A stretch of DNA of 17,433 nt from an uncultured Oscillospiraceae bacterium (lineage in GTDB: Bacteria; Bacillota; Clostridia; Oscillospirales; Ruminococcaceae), in assembly GCA_934457235.1 (NCBI GenBank), contig CAKSHT010000028.1:1-17433 (forward strand). Reading direction: 5' to 3'. Both the position numbers and the translations under genes were made by a program. Each line of letters begins with the position of its first letter. Position 1 is the first letter of the stretch. This document shows positions 7,036 through 14,244 of this stretch, piece by piece. Below the pieces are notes generated by a model, which saw only the letters and a list, made by a program, of their open reading frames with translations, was not told where the DNA came from and searched no databases.

Positions 7036-7055
7036 TTTTGCACAGTTTTGCACTG
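7036..7055 (+). repeat. Two tandem TTTTGCAC repeats, 10-bp period, between trxA and pfkA
   Basis: TTTTGCACAG (7036-7045) is followed directly by TTTTGCACTG (7046-7055), and an inverted copy CAGTGCAA lies at 6970-6977. The 10-bp period would put the two sites on the same face of the helix, as for a dimeric or tandem-binding regulator. The 6887-7216 gap otherwise holds the trxA promoter, an ATAATA/TATTAT inverted repeat (6990-7007) and the pfkA promoter. Confidence 0.4.
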
Positions 7056-7123
7056 ACCTGACCGTTTTTTTTGTTGAAAAAGCACTATAATCATAAGTAA
7101 TTTGACTGATTTAGAAAAAACCC

Positions 7124-7153
7124 TTGACTATTTCGGGGCGTTTGTAGTAGAAT
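7124..7153 (+). promoter_or_regulatory. Probable promoter of pfkA
   Basis: TTGACT (7124-7129), an 18-bp spacer and TAGAAT (7148-7153) lie about 64 bases ahead of the ATG. The -10 is off-consensus at one position. Confidence 0.6.
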
Positions 7154-7216
7154 ATAAACGTATAGGATTGAGAATAGGACTCAACCGCAATATAAACGAA
7201 ACGGAGAGAAATTACT

Positions 7217-8179
7217 ATGCAGAAGACAATTGGCGTACTTACAAGCGGCGGCGATGCACCCGGAATGAACGCGGCAGTCCGCGCTGTAACAAGAGCTGCA
7301 ATCAAGAAGGGCTTCAGAGTCGTTGGTATCCGTCGCGGATATAACGGTCTGCTCAACAATGACATGATCGAACTCACCACAAGAGATGTTGCTGATATAA
7401 TCCAGAGAGGCGGCACCGAGATATTCACCGCACGCTGCAAGGAATTCAGAGAGTGGGAATATGTCCTCAAGGCTAAGGATATCTGCGAGAAAGATAACTT
7501 CGCAGGAATCGTTGTAATCGGCGGAGACGGCTCCTTCCGCGGCGCGGCTGACCTTTCCAAGGCTGGCATTCCCTGCGTTGGTCTTCCGGGCACCATCGAT
7601 AACGATATTCAGTGCTCCGAGTACACCATCGGCTACGATACTGCAATGAATACCGTTATGGAACTGGTAGACAAGCTCCGCGACACCTCTCACTCCCACG
7701 AGCGCTGCGCTGTCGTTGAGGTAATGGGCAGAGGCGCTGGTCACATCGCGCTTAACACCGGCGTTGCATGCGGCGCTACAGCTATTCTCGTTCCTGAGAT
7801 CGAATTCAACATGGAAGATGTTATCCAGAAGATCAAGACCGCACGCGAGAATGGCAAGGAACAGTTCATCGTCATCGTTGCAGAGGGCGTAGGTCACACT
7901 GAGGAGATCGCCAAGAAGATCTATGAAGAAACCGGAATCGAGTCCAGAGCTACTATCCTTGGTCACGTTCAGAGAGGCGGCAGCCCCACAGTACGCGACA
8001 GAGTTGTTGCTTCTGAAATGGGCTACTATGCAGTTGAGCTGCTCGAAAAGGGCATCGGCAACCGCGTTGTCGGCATGAAGGACGGCAAGATCTACGACGT
8101 TGATATCCAGGAAGCGCTCAGCATGAAGAAGCCGTTCGACAAGCGTCTTTACGATATCGCAAACGACATCAGCTTCTGA
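7217..8179 (+). CDS. pfkA: ATP-dependent 6-phosphofructokinase
   Basis: Phosphorylates fructose 6-phosphate to fructose 1,6-bisphosphate, the committed step of glycolysis, as a cytoplasmic tetramer. The 320-residue length is that of bacterial PfkA. Motifs seen: TSGGDAPGMNAAVR (9-22), IGGDGSFRGA (101-110), PGTIDNDI (124-131) with catalytic-base Asp128, GYDTA (139-143), MGRGAGHIA (170-178) and LGHVQRGGSPT (about 246-256). Glycines at 105 and 125, where pyrophosphate-dependent forms have Asp and Lys, point to ATP as phosphate donor. GGAGAG lies eight bases before the ATG. Pyruvate kinase, a common neighbour, is absent. No terminator is seen after the stop, so transcription may run on into the riboswitch region. 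Confidence 0.97.
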   Translation: MQKTIGVLTSGGDAPGMNAAVRAVTRAAIKKGFRVVGIRRGYNGLLNNDMIELTTRDVADIIQRGGTEIFTARCKEFREWEYVLKAKDICEKDNFAGIVVIGGDGSFRGAADLSKAGIPCVGLPGTIDNDIQCSEYTIGYDTAMNTVMELVDKLRDTSHSHERCAVVEVMGRGAGHIALNTGVACGATAILVPEIEFNMEDVIQKIKTARENGKEQFIVIVAEGVGHTEEIAKKIYEETGIESRATILGHVQRGGSPTVRDRVVASEMGYYAVELLEKGIGNRVVGMKDGKIYDVDIQEALSMKKPFDKRLYDIANDISF

Positions 8180-8231
8180 TATTAAACATGTCACCCCGCG
8201 TCCGGACGGGCGCAGAAAATAAAACTACAAC

Positions 8232-8329
8232 ACAGAGTAGGAGAACGTGCGTTAAGTGCCACACGGACGGAGAGTTGCCGTGCGGACGAAAGCCCATCGG
8301 GCTGCGGTACGTTCTTCGCATCTCGCTGT
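8232..8329 (+). ncRNA. Tetrahydrofolate (THF) riboswitch
   Basis: The leader of folT carries the conserved THF aptamer blocks in order: AGAGTAG, GCGTTAAGTG, GGAGAGTTG, ACGAA, GCGGT and GCATCTCGCT. Pairing fits the known fold: outer stem ACAG (8232-8235) with CTGT (8326-8329), GAACGT (8243-8248) with ACGTTC (8309-8314), CACGG with CCGTG, and AGCCC with GGGCT around an ATC loop. I recognised it from memory of the S. mutans folT aptamer, not from a search. Binding of reduced folate is expected to lower expression of the folate transporter behind it. No clear separate promoter is seen between pfkA and the aptamer. Confidence 0.93.
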
Positions 8330-8342
8330 ACATAAATTGAAT

Positions 8343-8370
8343 ATGAAGCCATGAGGCTTTATTCTGTTTG
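8343..8370 (+). terminator. Possible expression-platform hairpin of the THF riboswitch
   Basis: ATGAAGCC/GGCTTTAT pair over 8 bp (one G-U) around an ATGA loop at 8343-8362, followed by the T-rich TCTGTTTGT. It is a weak intrinsic terminator in the right place between aptamer and ribosome binding site. Control at translation cannot be excluded. Confidence 0.4.
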
Positions 8371-8399
8371 TATATGGCGAAGTTACGGAGGATAAAGTC

Positions 8400-9047
8400 A
8401 TGGCTTTTTTTCTTAACTTCTTTGGAAAATTCAAGAGATCTGCGCAGGAGCTGAAAAGCATTCGCTGCCTGGCGGTAACGGCGGTACTCATCGCGCTGGC
8501 GTGCATTCTGAAAACGCTGACGATACAGCCGGTGCCAACGCTGAAGATCGGATTTGCATTCGTCGCTATATCAGCCATCGGAATGCTGTACGGACCTACC
8601 GTTGCGGGGCTTTCCTGCGTTGCCACGGACGTGATCGGTTATCTGATCTCCAACCAGCAGCAGGGATTCTCTCCGCTGTTCACACTGGTTGAAGTCACCG
8701 GCGGCGTGATCTACGGCATATTCCTTTATGGAATGACCCCGATCAAGCCGGATTTCACCTCGGCAAAGAGCTTCTGGACAGGTATCAGATCCAACATACC
8801 AACAGTGCTTCGGATAGTCGGCGCAAAGTTCACGATAAACCTCGTCTGCAACGTGTTCATGAACACGCTGTTCCTGATGATAATGGGATATGGAATAGTT
8901 CCCGAAACATTCTGGATAAAGGTGGGCGAACGCGTTATCAAGAACGCCACAATGCTGCCGATAGAAGTATTCATTCTGTTGCTTACGCTATTCCCGATAA
9001 AGGCGGCGTACAGCGCAGTATTCAAAAATCATCGTCAGAGCGTTTAA
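8400..9047 (+). CDS. folT: Folate ECF transporter S component (FolT family)
   Basis: Substrate-binding integral membrane subunit of an energy-coupling-factor importer. It captures folate and works with the shared EcfA, EcfA' and EcfT module, which is not encoded here. The 215-residue protein has about six hydrophobic segments beginning at residue 22, with the S-component pattern KIGFAFVAISAIGMLYGP (49-66) followed by ATDVIGYLI (75-83). The substrate is assigned from the S-component family plus the THF riboswitch directly upstream, which makes folate far more likely than another vitamin. GGAGG lies eight bases before the ATG. proC follows after 21 bases, so the two are probably one transcript. 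Confidence 0.92.
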   Translation: MAFFLNFFGKFKRSAQELKSIRCLAVTAVLIALACILKTLTIQPVPTLKIGFAFVAISAIGMLYGPTVAGLSCVATDVIGYLISNQQQGFSPLFTLVEVTGGVIYGIFLYGMTPIKPDFTSAKSFWTGIRSNIPTVLRIVGAKFTINLVCNVFMNTLFLMIMGYGIVPETFWIKVGERVIKNATMLPIEVFILLLTLFPIKAAYSAVFKNHRQSV

Positions 9048-9068
9048 GCTGCTCGGAAAGGCTCAATC

Positions 9069-9863
9069 ATGAAAAAGCTCGGATTTATCGGCGTCGGTAA
9101 TATGGGCGGCGCGATTCTCAAGGGTATCGAGGGGAAGCTCGGAAACACCGCAGTTTTCGCCTATGATGCAAACAAGGAAAAGCTCGCGGATCTCACCCTT
9201 GTTGGTGCCACCGCGGCCAGCAGCGCAAAGGAGATTGCAGACAAATGCGACTATATTCTCCTGGCAGTCAAGCCGCAGCACCTCGGCGAGGTCCTCGCTG
9301 AGATAAAGGACAGTGTCAAGCCGGAGACCGTATTCATCTCCATCTGCGCCGGAATTTCCGCGGAATTCATCAGAGAACGCACCATTCCCAACGCAAAGGT
9401 GGTTCTCGTTATGCCAAACACCCCGATGATGCTTGGCTGCGGAGCCTCAGCAATGTCTCACGACAGCACCGTTTCCGATGAGGAATTCGCGTTCGCACGA
9501 AAGATCATCGGCAGCTGCGGTATCACCGAGGTAGTCCCCACGGACAAAATGAAGGAGATAATTGCGATAAACGGCAGCTCTCCGGCGTTTATCTATCTCT
9601 ATGCAAAGGGATTCGTTGACTATGCAGATTCCGTCGGGATCGACAAGAATGCCGCGCTGCGCCTGTTCGCCCAGAGCCTTATTGGCTCCGCGAAGATGCT
9701 CACCGAATCCGGAATGACGGTTGACGAACTGATAAAGCAGGTATCCTCCCCCGGAGGAACCACGCTTGCAGGACTTGACAAGCTGTATGAGGGCGACCTC
9801 ACCGGCGACGTTCAGAGGGCATGCGAAGCCTGCACAAAGCGTGCATATGAGCTGGGTCAGTAA
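9069..9863 (+). CDS. proC: Pyrroline-5-carboxylate reductase
   Basis: Last step of proline synthesis: NAD(P)H-dependent reduction of 1-pyrroline-5-carboxylate to L-proline in the cytoplasm. The 264 residues show the Rossmann motif GFIGVGNMGGAI (5-16), LLAVKPQ near residue 65, VMPNTP near 117, and the C-terminal family signature with SPGGTT near 220 and a helical dimerisation domain. A ribosome binding site (GGAAAGG) lies seven bases upstream. The gene follows folT after only 21 bases and is closed by a terminator. It should therefore share the THF-riboswitch-controlled transcript unless an internal promoter exists inside folT. proA and proB are not in the window. Confidence 0.96.
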   Translation: MKKLGFIGVGNMGGAILKGIEGKLGNTAVFAYDANKEKLADLTLVGATAASSAKEIADKCDYILLAVKPQHLGEVLAEIKDSVKPETVFISICAGISAEFIRERTIPNAKVVLVMPNTPMMLGCGASAMSHDSTVSDEEFAFARKIIGSCGITEVVPTDKMKEIIAINGSSPAFIYLYAKGFVDYADSVGIDKNAALRLFAQSLIGSAKMLTESGMTVDELIKQVSSPGGTTLAGLDKLYEGDLTGDVQRACEACTKRAYELGQ

Positions 9864-9872
9864 ATAATCTAC

Positions 9873-9902
9873 AGGGCGATGAAATACTCGCCCTTTTCTT
9901 TT
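9873..9902 (+). terminator. Rho-independent terminator after proC
   Basis: The 7-bp stem AGGGCGA/TCGCCCT (9873-9879 and 9888-9894, 8-base loop) is followed by TTTTCTTTT. The next gene's AGGAGG begins right at the end of the T-tract. Confidence 0.85.
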
Positions 9903-9913
9903 AGGAGGACACC

Positions 9914-11059
9914 ATGATAAGAGTGGCGCAGATACTCGGAAAGATGAACGGCGGCGGCGCTGAGCAGGTAGTCATGAACTACTACCGCGCCATCGACCGG
10001 GAACAGGTACAGTTTGATTTCTACCTGTTCAAAGGCTCTAAGTACGTTCCAGTCGAGGAGATAAAATCACTTGGCGGACGGCTGTTCGTCCTGCCGACGC
10101 TTAAGCACCCGATCAAATACGTCCGCACCCTGCGACGCCTGCTGTCCGAAAACAACTACCAGATAATGCACTGCCACCTGAGTACACTGTCATTCCTGCC
10201 GCTGCTCGCCGGGAAGCAGGCGGGTATCCCGGTGCGGATACTGCACAATCACAGCACCTCCGGCGGAACGCGGGAATGGATTCGTAACTTTGCCAAAATG
10301 CTGTTCAAGCCCCTTGCCAGAATGCATGCCACTGACAGATTTGCGTGCTCAGCCCATGCCGCACGTTGGATATACGGGCATGTACCTGTATGCGACCTTG
10401 ACGATATCAATGCGCCTAGAGGCTCTGCAATATTGATGCGCAATGCGATTGATACCGAATTGTTCCGCTTCAGCAATCAAAAACGCGTCCAGACACGAAA
10501 AGCCCTGGGGGTGAAATCAGGAACGTTGCTTTTCGGGAATGTCGGTAGATTCTGTCCGCAAAAAAATCAACAATTTCTGATGGATATATTCACGCAAATA
10601 GCCGCTCAGCACAGCAACTCAAAACTTATTCTTGTCGGCGTCGGAAATGATATGGAGCTGATACGTGCACGCGCCGTAGCTGCCGGGCTATTCAGCAAAG
10701 TAATATTCGCCGGTCAGCGTTCTGATGTAGATCGTCTTTACAGCGCAATGGACTGCTTTATTCTTCCATCAAACTATGAGGGACTCGGAATGGCTGGTAT
10801 TGAAGCGCAGTGTGCCGGAACACAATGTCTTTTTTCTGACCATGTTCCACTGGAAGTACGCATTACGCCAAACGCACATTTTCTGTCACTGAACACATCC
10901 GCTCACGACTGGGCATTTGCAGCAATAAACCTTGCAGGTATAAAACACAATGACGCCGCAGAAGAAACTGCCGTTGCCGGCTATGATATCCACACCGAAG
11001 CAGCCAAACTCAAAGATTTTTACCTCAGAAAAATCTCAATGTTAACCAACACCTCTTGA
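9914..11059 (+). CDS. Group 1 (GT4-type) glycosyltransferase
   Basis: GT-B fold glycosyltransferase that would transfer a sugar from a nucleotide sugar to a polysaccharide or glycolipid acceptor at the inner membrane face. In the 381 residues the N-terminal domain shows MNGGGAEQVVMNYY (11-24) and HCHLSTLSFLP (86-96). The C-terminal donor-binding domain shows GNVGRFCPQKN (208-218) and the EX7E motif E289...E297 in NYEGLGMAGIEA. It resembles capsule/exopolysaccharide enzymes of the EpsF kind but stands alone, so donor and acceptor are unknown. AGGAGG lies five bases before the ATG. No promoter of its own is visible between the proC terminator and the start. The second half (from about 10440) reads more AT-rich than the first half and than its neighbours. 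Its stop codon lies inside the bioY -35 box. Confidence 0.88.
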   Translation: MIRVAQILGKMNGGGAEQVVMNYYRAIDREQVQFDFYLFKGSKYVPVEEIKSLGGRLFVLPTLKHPIKYVRTLRRLLSENNYQIMHCHLSTLSFLPLLAGKQAGIPVRILHNHSTSGGTREWIRNFAKMLFKPLARMHATDRFACSAHAARWIYGHVPVCDLDDINAPRGSAILMRNAIDTELFRFSNQKRVQTRKALGVKSGTLLFGNVGRFCPQKNQQFLMDIFTQIAAQHSNSKLILVGVGNDMELIRARAVAAGLFSKVIFAGQRSDVDRLYSAMDCFILPSNYEGLGMAGIEAQCAGTQCLFSDHVPLEVRITPNAHFLSLNTSAHDWAFAAINLAGIKHNDAAEETAVAGYDIHTEAAKLKDFYLRKISMLTNTS

Positions 11060-11084
11060 CAAGTTTACTATCCTGTGATATAAT
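11056..11084 (+). promoter_or_regulatory. Near-perfect sigma-A promoter of bioY
   Basis: A perfect TTGACA (11056-11061), a 17-bp spacer and a perfect TATAAT (11079-11084), preceded by TGA as an extended -10. The -35 overlaps the glycosyltransferase stop codon. So strong a promoter fits a gene held down by a repressor. Confidence 0.9.
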
Positions 11085-11097
11085 TAACAAGGCTCAA

Positions 11098-11129
11098 TTG
11101 TAAACCAAAGAACAGGAGAAAGTAAACAA
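11098..11129 (+). promoter_or_regulatory. BirA (biotin repressor) operator over the bioY ribosome binding site
   Basis: TTGTAAACC (11098-11106), 14 bases, then AGTAAACAA (11121-11129) fit the known BirA box TTGTwAACC-N14-16-GGTTwACAA, with the left half perfect and the right half 7 of 9. The AGGAG ribosome binding site lies in the gap, and the right half ends on the first base of the start codon. A third half-like AATTAACAA lies at 11082-11090. The expected regulator is biotinoyl-AMP-bound BirA. Confidence 0.8.
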
Positions 11130-11758
11130 TGAAGGAAACCATCAACACAAACGGCACGGCTGCCGTTAAGACAAACAAATTCTTCACCGTGAGAAACATG
11201 GTATTCATCGCGGTAATGGCTGCGCTCATATGCATCGCGGCTCCGTTTTCCGTCCCGATCGGACCTATCCCGATATCCCTTGCGACATTCGCCATATACC
11301 TTGCCGGTGGTATCCTCGGCGCTAAAAAGGGCACCGTTGCAGTGGTAGTTTATATACTTCTCGGCGCTGTGGGACTTCCGATATTCTCCGGTGGCGAGGG
11401 TGGATTACAGAAGCTTTTCGGCGTCACCGGCGGTTACATAATCGGCTATATCCCCTGCGTGCTCATCACCGGACTTTTCGTTGACCTCTTCTTCAAAAAG
11501 AGAACCACCATCAAGAACAAATTTCTCAACTGGCTCAGCAGAGCGTGGGCTGTTCCGGTAGGAATGGTGCTCGGAACTGTAGTTCTGTACGTTTTCGGAA
11601 CTGCATGGTTCATCATTGCACGCGGTGTAACACTTGAAGTCGCTATAGCTGGCTGCGTTTATCCGTTCATTCCCGGCGACCTCATCAAGATCGCATGCGC
11701 GACCGTACTCACTATCGCGCTCCGCGACAGACTCTCCAAGATAATGGCAGAAAACTGA
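11129..11758 (+). CDS. bioY: Biotin transporter BioY
   Basis: Membrane S component for biotin uptake, working alone or with an ECF energising module (not in this window). The 209-residue protein begins with a short polar cytoplasmic tail, then about six transmembrane segments. BioY features are VPIGPIPISLATFAIYLAGG (44-63), the glycine-rich LLGAVGLPIFSGGEGG (74-89), GYIIGYIP near 98-105, and FIPGDLIKI near 184-192 in the last helices. Biotin as the substrate is further supported by the BirA operator at the start. AGGAG lies nine bases before the ATG. The gene is a single-gene unit closed by the 11776-11817 terminator. Confidence 0.96.
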   Translation: MKETINTNGTAAVKTNKFFTVRNMVFIAVMAALICIAAPFSVPIGPIPISLATFAIYLAGGILGAKKGTVAVVVYILLGAVGLPIFSGGEGGLQKLFGVTGGYIIGYIPCVLITGLFVDLFFKKRTTIKNKFLNWLSRAWAVPVGMVLGTVVLYVFGTAWFIIARGVTLEVAIAGCVYPFIPGDLIKIACATVLTIALRDRLSKIMAEN

Positions 11759-11775
11759 TCATCATCTCCAATAAC

Positions 11776-11817
11776 ACAAACAAAAGGCATGAGCAAAAGC
11801 TCATGCCTTTTGTTTGT
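11776..11817. terminator. Bidirectional terminator between bioY and the BofC-like gene
   Basis: Two perfect 19-base arms (11776-11794 and 11799-11817) around an AAAA loop end in CCTTTTGTTTGT on the plus strand and its equivalent on the minus strand. The outer base pair reaches into the stop codon of the converging minus-strand gene, so one hairpin ends both transcripts. Confidence 0.92.
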
Positions 11818-12134
11818 CAGCGTATTTCAAGATCCTCAAGAAGTCTGCTGACTTCGGATATCCCCCGCAGGCGTATGCCCTCTGCAAGTAATTTGGCGTC
11901 CGCCGGATTTATTTCAGATATCGGAGTGGTGTAGACTGCCAGCGGCTCATCAGAACCGTCCCTGAACAGCGCCGGAACGCCGTTGTACTCTTTCAGCACA
12001 TAGCAGGATATCTCCGCCGCTGTCTGTTCCGCCGCGGCGAGAACTCCCCCGCCGATATTCGCAACATACGCCGCGCTTCCGCCTATAAGCACAAGAGCGG
12101 TCAGCCCGCTGAGCATCTTCCCATAAAAAGACAT
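11817..12134 (-). CDS. Small membrane-anchored protein, BofC C-terminal-domain-like
   Basis: A 105-residue protein with an N-terminal hydrophobic stretch (about residues 7-33), probably a membrane anchor or uncleaved signal, and then an extracytoplasmic domain. The YVLKEYNGVPALFRDG segment (45-60), followed by PLAVYTTPISEINPADAKLL and the acidic end SRLLEDLEI, resembles the small repeat-like C-terminal domain of BofC, the forespore factor that in Bacillus inhibits SpoIVB. That match is by eye and moderate; the product may only share the fold. GGGAGG lies seven bases before the ATG. The leader contains a stable hairpin and a forespore-sigma-like promoter. It ends in the terminator shared with bioY. 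Confidence 0.8.
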   Translation of the reverse strand: MSFYGKMLSGLTALVLIGGSAAYVANIGGGVLAAAEQTAAEISCYVLKEYNGVPALFRDGSDEPLAVYTTPISEINPADAKLLAEGIRLRGISEVSRLLEDLEIR

Positions 12135-12151
12135 ATTTATTCCTCCCGAGA

Positions 12152-12177
12152 GATCAGCGCCATGACCGGCGCCGATC
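12152..12177 (-). other. Hairpin in the 5' leader of the BofC-like gene
   Basis: On the minus strand GATCGGCGCC pairs with GGCGCTGATC over 10 bp (one G-U) with a 6-base loop. The ribosome binding site follows a few bases later. There is no T-tract, so it is not a terminator. A role in RNA stability or translation control is possible. Confidence 0.5.
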
Positions 12178-12201
12178 CCGCATTTCTTTTCAGGTCGGAA
12201 T

Positions 12202-12231
12202 TATTATGCCGCATTCCGAGCGTATTATACA
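12202..12231 (-). promoter_or_regulatory. Candidate forespore (sigma-F/G type) promoter of the BofC-like gene
   Basis: On the minus strand, TGTATA (12231-12226), a 17-bp spacer and CATAATA (12208-12202) approach the sigma-G pattern TGMATA...CATAMTA. An overlapping TATAAT (12229-12224) could instead serve sigma-A, but it has no good -35 box. Confidence 0.45.
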
Positions 12232-12301
12232 GCTGATACTGAGCTGAAAATGACGAGCGCTAAAAAAATCCCGTGACGCGAAAAAAAGTTCACCTAAACA
12301 C

Positions 12302-12330
12302 TTGTATTTTGAATGAAAAAATGGTACAAT
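12302..12330 (+). promoter_or_regulatory. Probable promoter of the uvrC operon
   Basis: TTGTAT (12302-12307), a 17-bp spacer and TACAAT (12325-12330), with TGG in front of the -10 as an extended element. The leader of about 60 bases can form a GGGCAG/CTGCCC stem (12348-12377). Confidence 0.65.
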
Positions 12331-12398
12331 AAATAGTGTATAACTATGGGCAGTCTGGGTTAGCCTTATTTCTGCCCGCAACCGCACAGGAGGCGTGC

Positions 12399-14222
12399 AT
12401 GAACGAGCATATCGACTATCTCCGGGACAAGGCGAACCGCCTTTCTCTCAGCCCCGGCGTCTATTTGATGAAGGACAAGACCGGAAAGATAATCTATGTC
12501 GGCAAGGCAAAGGCTCTCAAAAACCGCGTGACCTCCTACTTCCGGCACGACGCCAACCACAACGCAAAAACGCTGAAGCTGATAGACAACATCGTGGATT
12601 TCGACTTCATCGTATGTCCCAGCGAGCTTGACGCACTGGTGCTGGAATGCAGCCTCATAAAGCTGCACAAACCCAAATACAACATACTTCTTAAAGACGA
12701 CAAGGGCTACAATTACATCAAGGTGACAAAGGGCGCATATCCACGCATATCCTACGCGCTCAACACCAGCGACCCGAATGCGGATTACATCGGTCCGTTC
12801 ACCAGCGGATTTACCGTAAAGCAGGCGGTGGAGGAAGCAAACAGCATTTTCATGCTGCCGACCTGCAGCCGTCGCTTCCCGATGGATTTCGGAAAGGAGC
12901 GCCCCTGCCTTAACATGCACATCAAGAAGTGCATGGGAGTCTGCCGCGGGAATATATCCTCCGAGGAATACCGCAAGATCGTGGACGAAGCCCTGGAATA
13001 CCTCAAGACCGGCAGCCAGAAATCCGTCGAGCAGCTCACCGAGGAGATGAACGAAGCCGCCGAAAATCTTGAATTCGAAAAGGCGGCGAAGCTCCGCGAC
13101 CGTATACAGGCGATAACAAGACTCAAAAACTCCCAGAAGATATTCGACTACAAGACCGACGATTACGATATCGTCGCGCTAGCGCAGAATGTCAGCCTTG
13201 CCAGCGTCGCCGTCGTAAAATACCGCGGCGGACGGCTGGTGGATAAGGAGAATTTCTTCATCGGCGACGAATACGACCCCGGAACCATGCGGCGGGATTT
13301 CCTGCTGAGCTACTATCCCGACCGCGACAGCATTCCAAAGGAGATCTACATCGACGAGGAATTCGACGACATGGAGCTTGTAACGCAGCTTCTGCGGGAG
13401 AAAGCTGGTCATGCCGTAAAGTTCGTAGTACCGCAGCGCGGTCAGGGTATGGCGCAGATCGTCCTTGCAAAGAACAACGCCAGCGAGTACCTGGCACTCC
13501 GGGTCGGCAGGACGGCTAAGGAGATAAACGCGCTGGAAGATCTCCGCGATCTTCTGGGACTGGAAAAAATACCGCTCATCATTGAAAGCTACGATATGTC
13601 CAACTTCGGCGAGGACGGGCGCGTCGGCGGAATGATAGTCTACCGCAACGGACGCCCTTTCAAACCGGGATACCGCAGGTTCAACATAAAGGACGTCGTT
13701 GGAATAAACGACTACGCCAGCATGCAGGAGGTGCTGCGGCGGCGTATACAGAGATATCTTGACGGCGACGAAAGCTTCAGTCCCCTGCCGGATCTGATAC
13801 TTCTTGACGGTGGACAGGGACATGTGGCGGCGGTCGCAGAGGTTTTCGAGCAGATGGGAATAAATGTCCCGCTGTTCGGTCTGGTCAAGGACAGCAAGCA
13901 CCGCACCCGCGCAATAGCCAAAGAGGGCGGAGAGATCGCGGTCAGCGCCAACAAGGGGCTTTTCAAGCTGCTGACAAATATCCAGGACGAGGTGCACCGC
14001 TATTCGATAAACTTCCAGCGTGTAAAGCACAAGCAGAAAACCTACGCACTTGAACTCACGGAGGTGCCCGGAATAGGTCAGACAAAGGCACAGGCGCTGA
14101 TGACAACATTCAAGACCAAGCAGGAAATGAAGAACGCCACACCGGACGAACTCCGGGCGGCGGCTAAAATAAGCGAAGAAAAGGCACAGGAACTGTACCA
14201 GTTCATTCAGGAGCGGTTCTGA
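12399..14222 (+). CDS. uvrC: Excinuclease ABC subunit C
   Basis: Nuclease of nucleotide excision repair. With UvrA and UvrB it cuts the damaged strand on both sides of a lesion. The 607 residues have the expected order: a GIY-YIG 3'-incision nuclease (PGVYLMKD 19-26, IIYVGKAKALKNRV 31-44), four cysteines at 156, 170, 178 and 182 that fit the [4Fe-4S] ligands known in UvrC, a UVR domain for UvrB contact (about 210-240, ENLEFEKAAKLRDRI), an RNase H-like 5'-incision domain with LLDGGQGH near 470, and C-terminal helix-hairpin-helix motifs (VPGIGQTKAQAL). The start at 12399 has AGGAGG five bases ahead. An in-frame ATG at 12336 lies right at the promoter and would add 21 unrelated residues. It is first of an apparent five-gene operon. 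Confidence 0.97.
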   Translation: MNEHIDYLRDKANRLSLSPGVYLMKDKTGKIIYVGKAKALKNRVTSYFRHDANHNAKTLKLIDNIVDFDFIVCPSELDALVLECSLIKLHKPKYNILLKDDKGYNYIKVTKGAYPRISYALNTSDPNADYIGPFTSGFTVKQAVEEANSIFMLPTCSRRFPMDFGKERPCLNMHIKKCMGVCRGNISSEEYRKIVDEALEYLKTGSQKSVEQLTEEMNEAAENLEFEKAAKLRDRIQAITRLKNSQKIFDYKTDDYDIVALAQNVSLASVAVVKYRGGRLVDKENFFIGDEYDPGTMRRDFLLSYYPDRDSIPKEIYIDEEFDDMELVTQLLREKAGHAVKFVVPQRGQGMAQIVLAKNNASEYLALRVGRTAKEINALEDLRDLLGLEKIPLIIESYDMSNFGEDGRVGGMIVYRNGRPFKPGYRRFNIKDVVGINDYASMQEVLRRRIQRYLDGDESFSPLPDLILLDGGQGHVAAVAEVFEQMGINVPLFGLVKDSKHRTRAIAKEGGEIAVSANKGLFKLLTNIQDEVHRYSINFQRVKHKQKTYALELTEVPGIGQTKAQALMTTFKTKQEMKNATPDELRAAAKISEEKAQELYQFIQERF

Positions 14223-14244
14223 GCCTACTCCAGGAGGTGATTTG

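Noticed and set aside
7016..7091. TATAAT boxes at 7016-7021 and 7086-7091 as pfkA promoters
   Set aside because: Neither has a recognisable -35 at 16-18 bp; the 7124-7153 pair fits better and lies closer to the gene.
7181..8194. A 337-codon minus-strand open frame opposite pfkA
   Set aside because: It covers exactly the highly conserved pfkA gene, has no ribosome binding site of its own and reads like a reverse-strand shadow.
8195..8215. Terminator after pfkA at the GC-rich CGTCCGGACG palindrome
   Set aside because: It has almost no loop and is followed by A-rich sequence instead of a T-tract.
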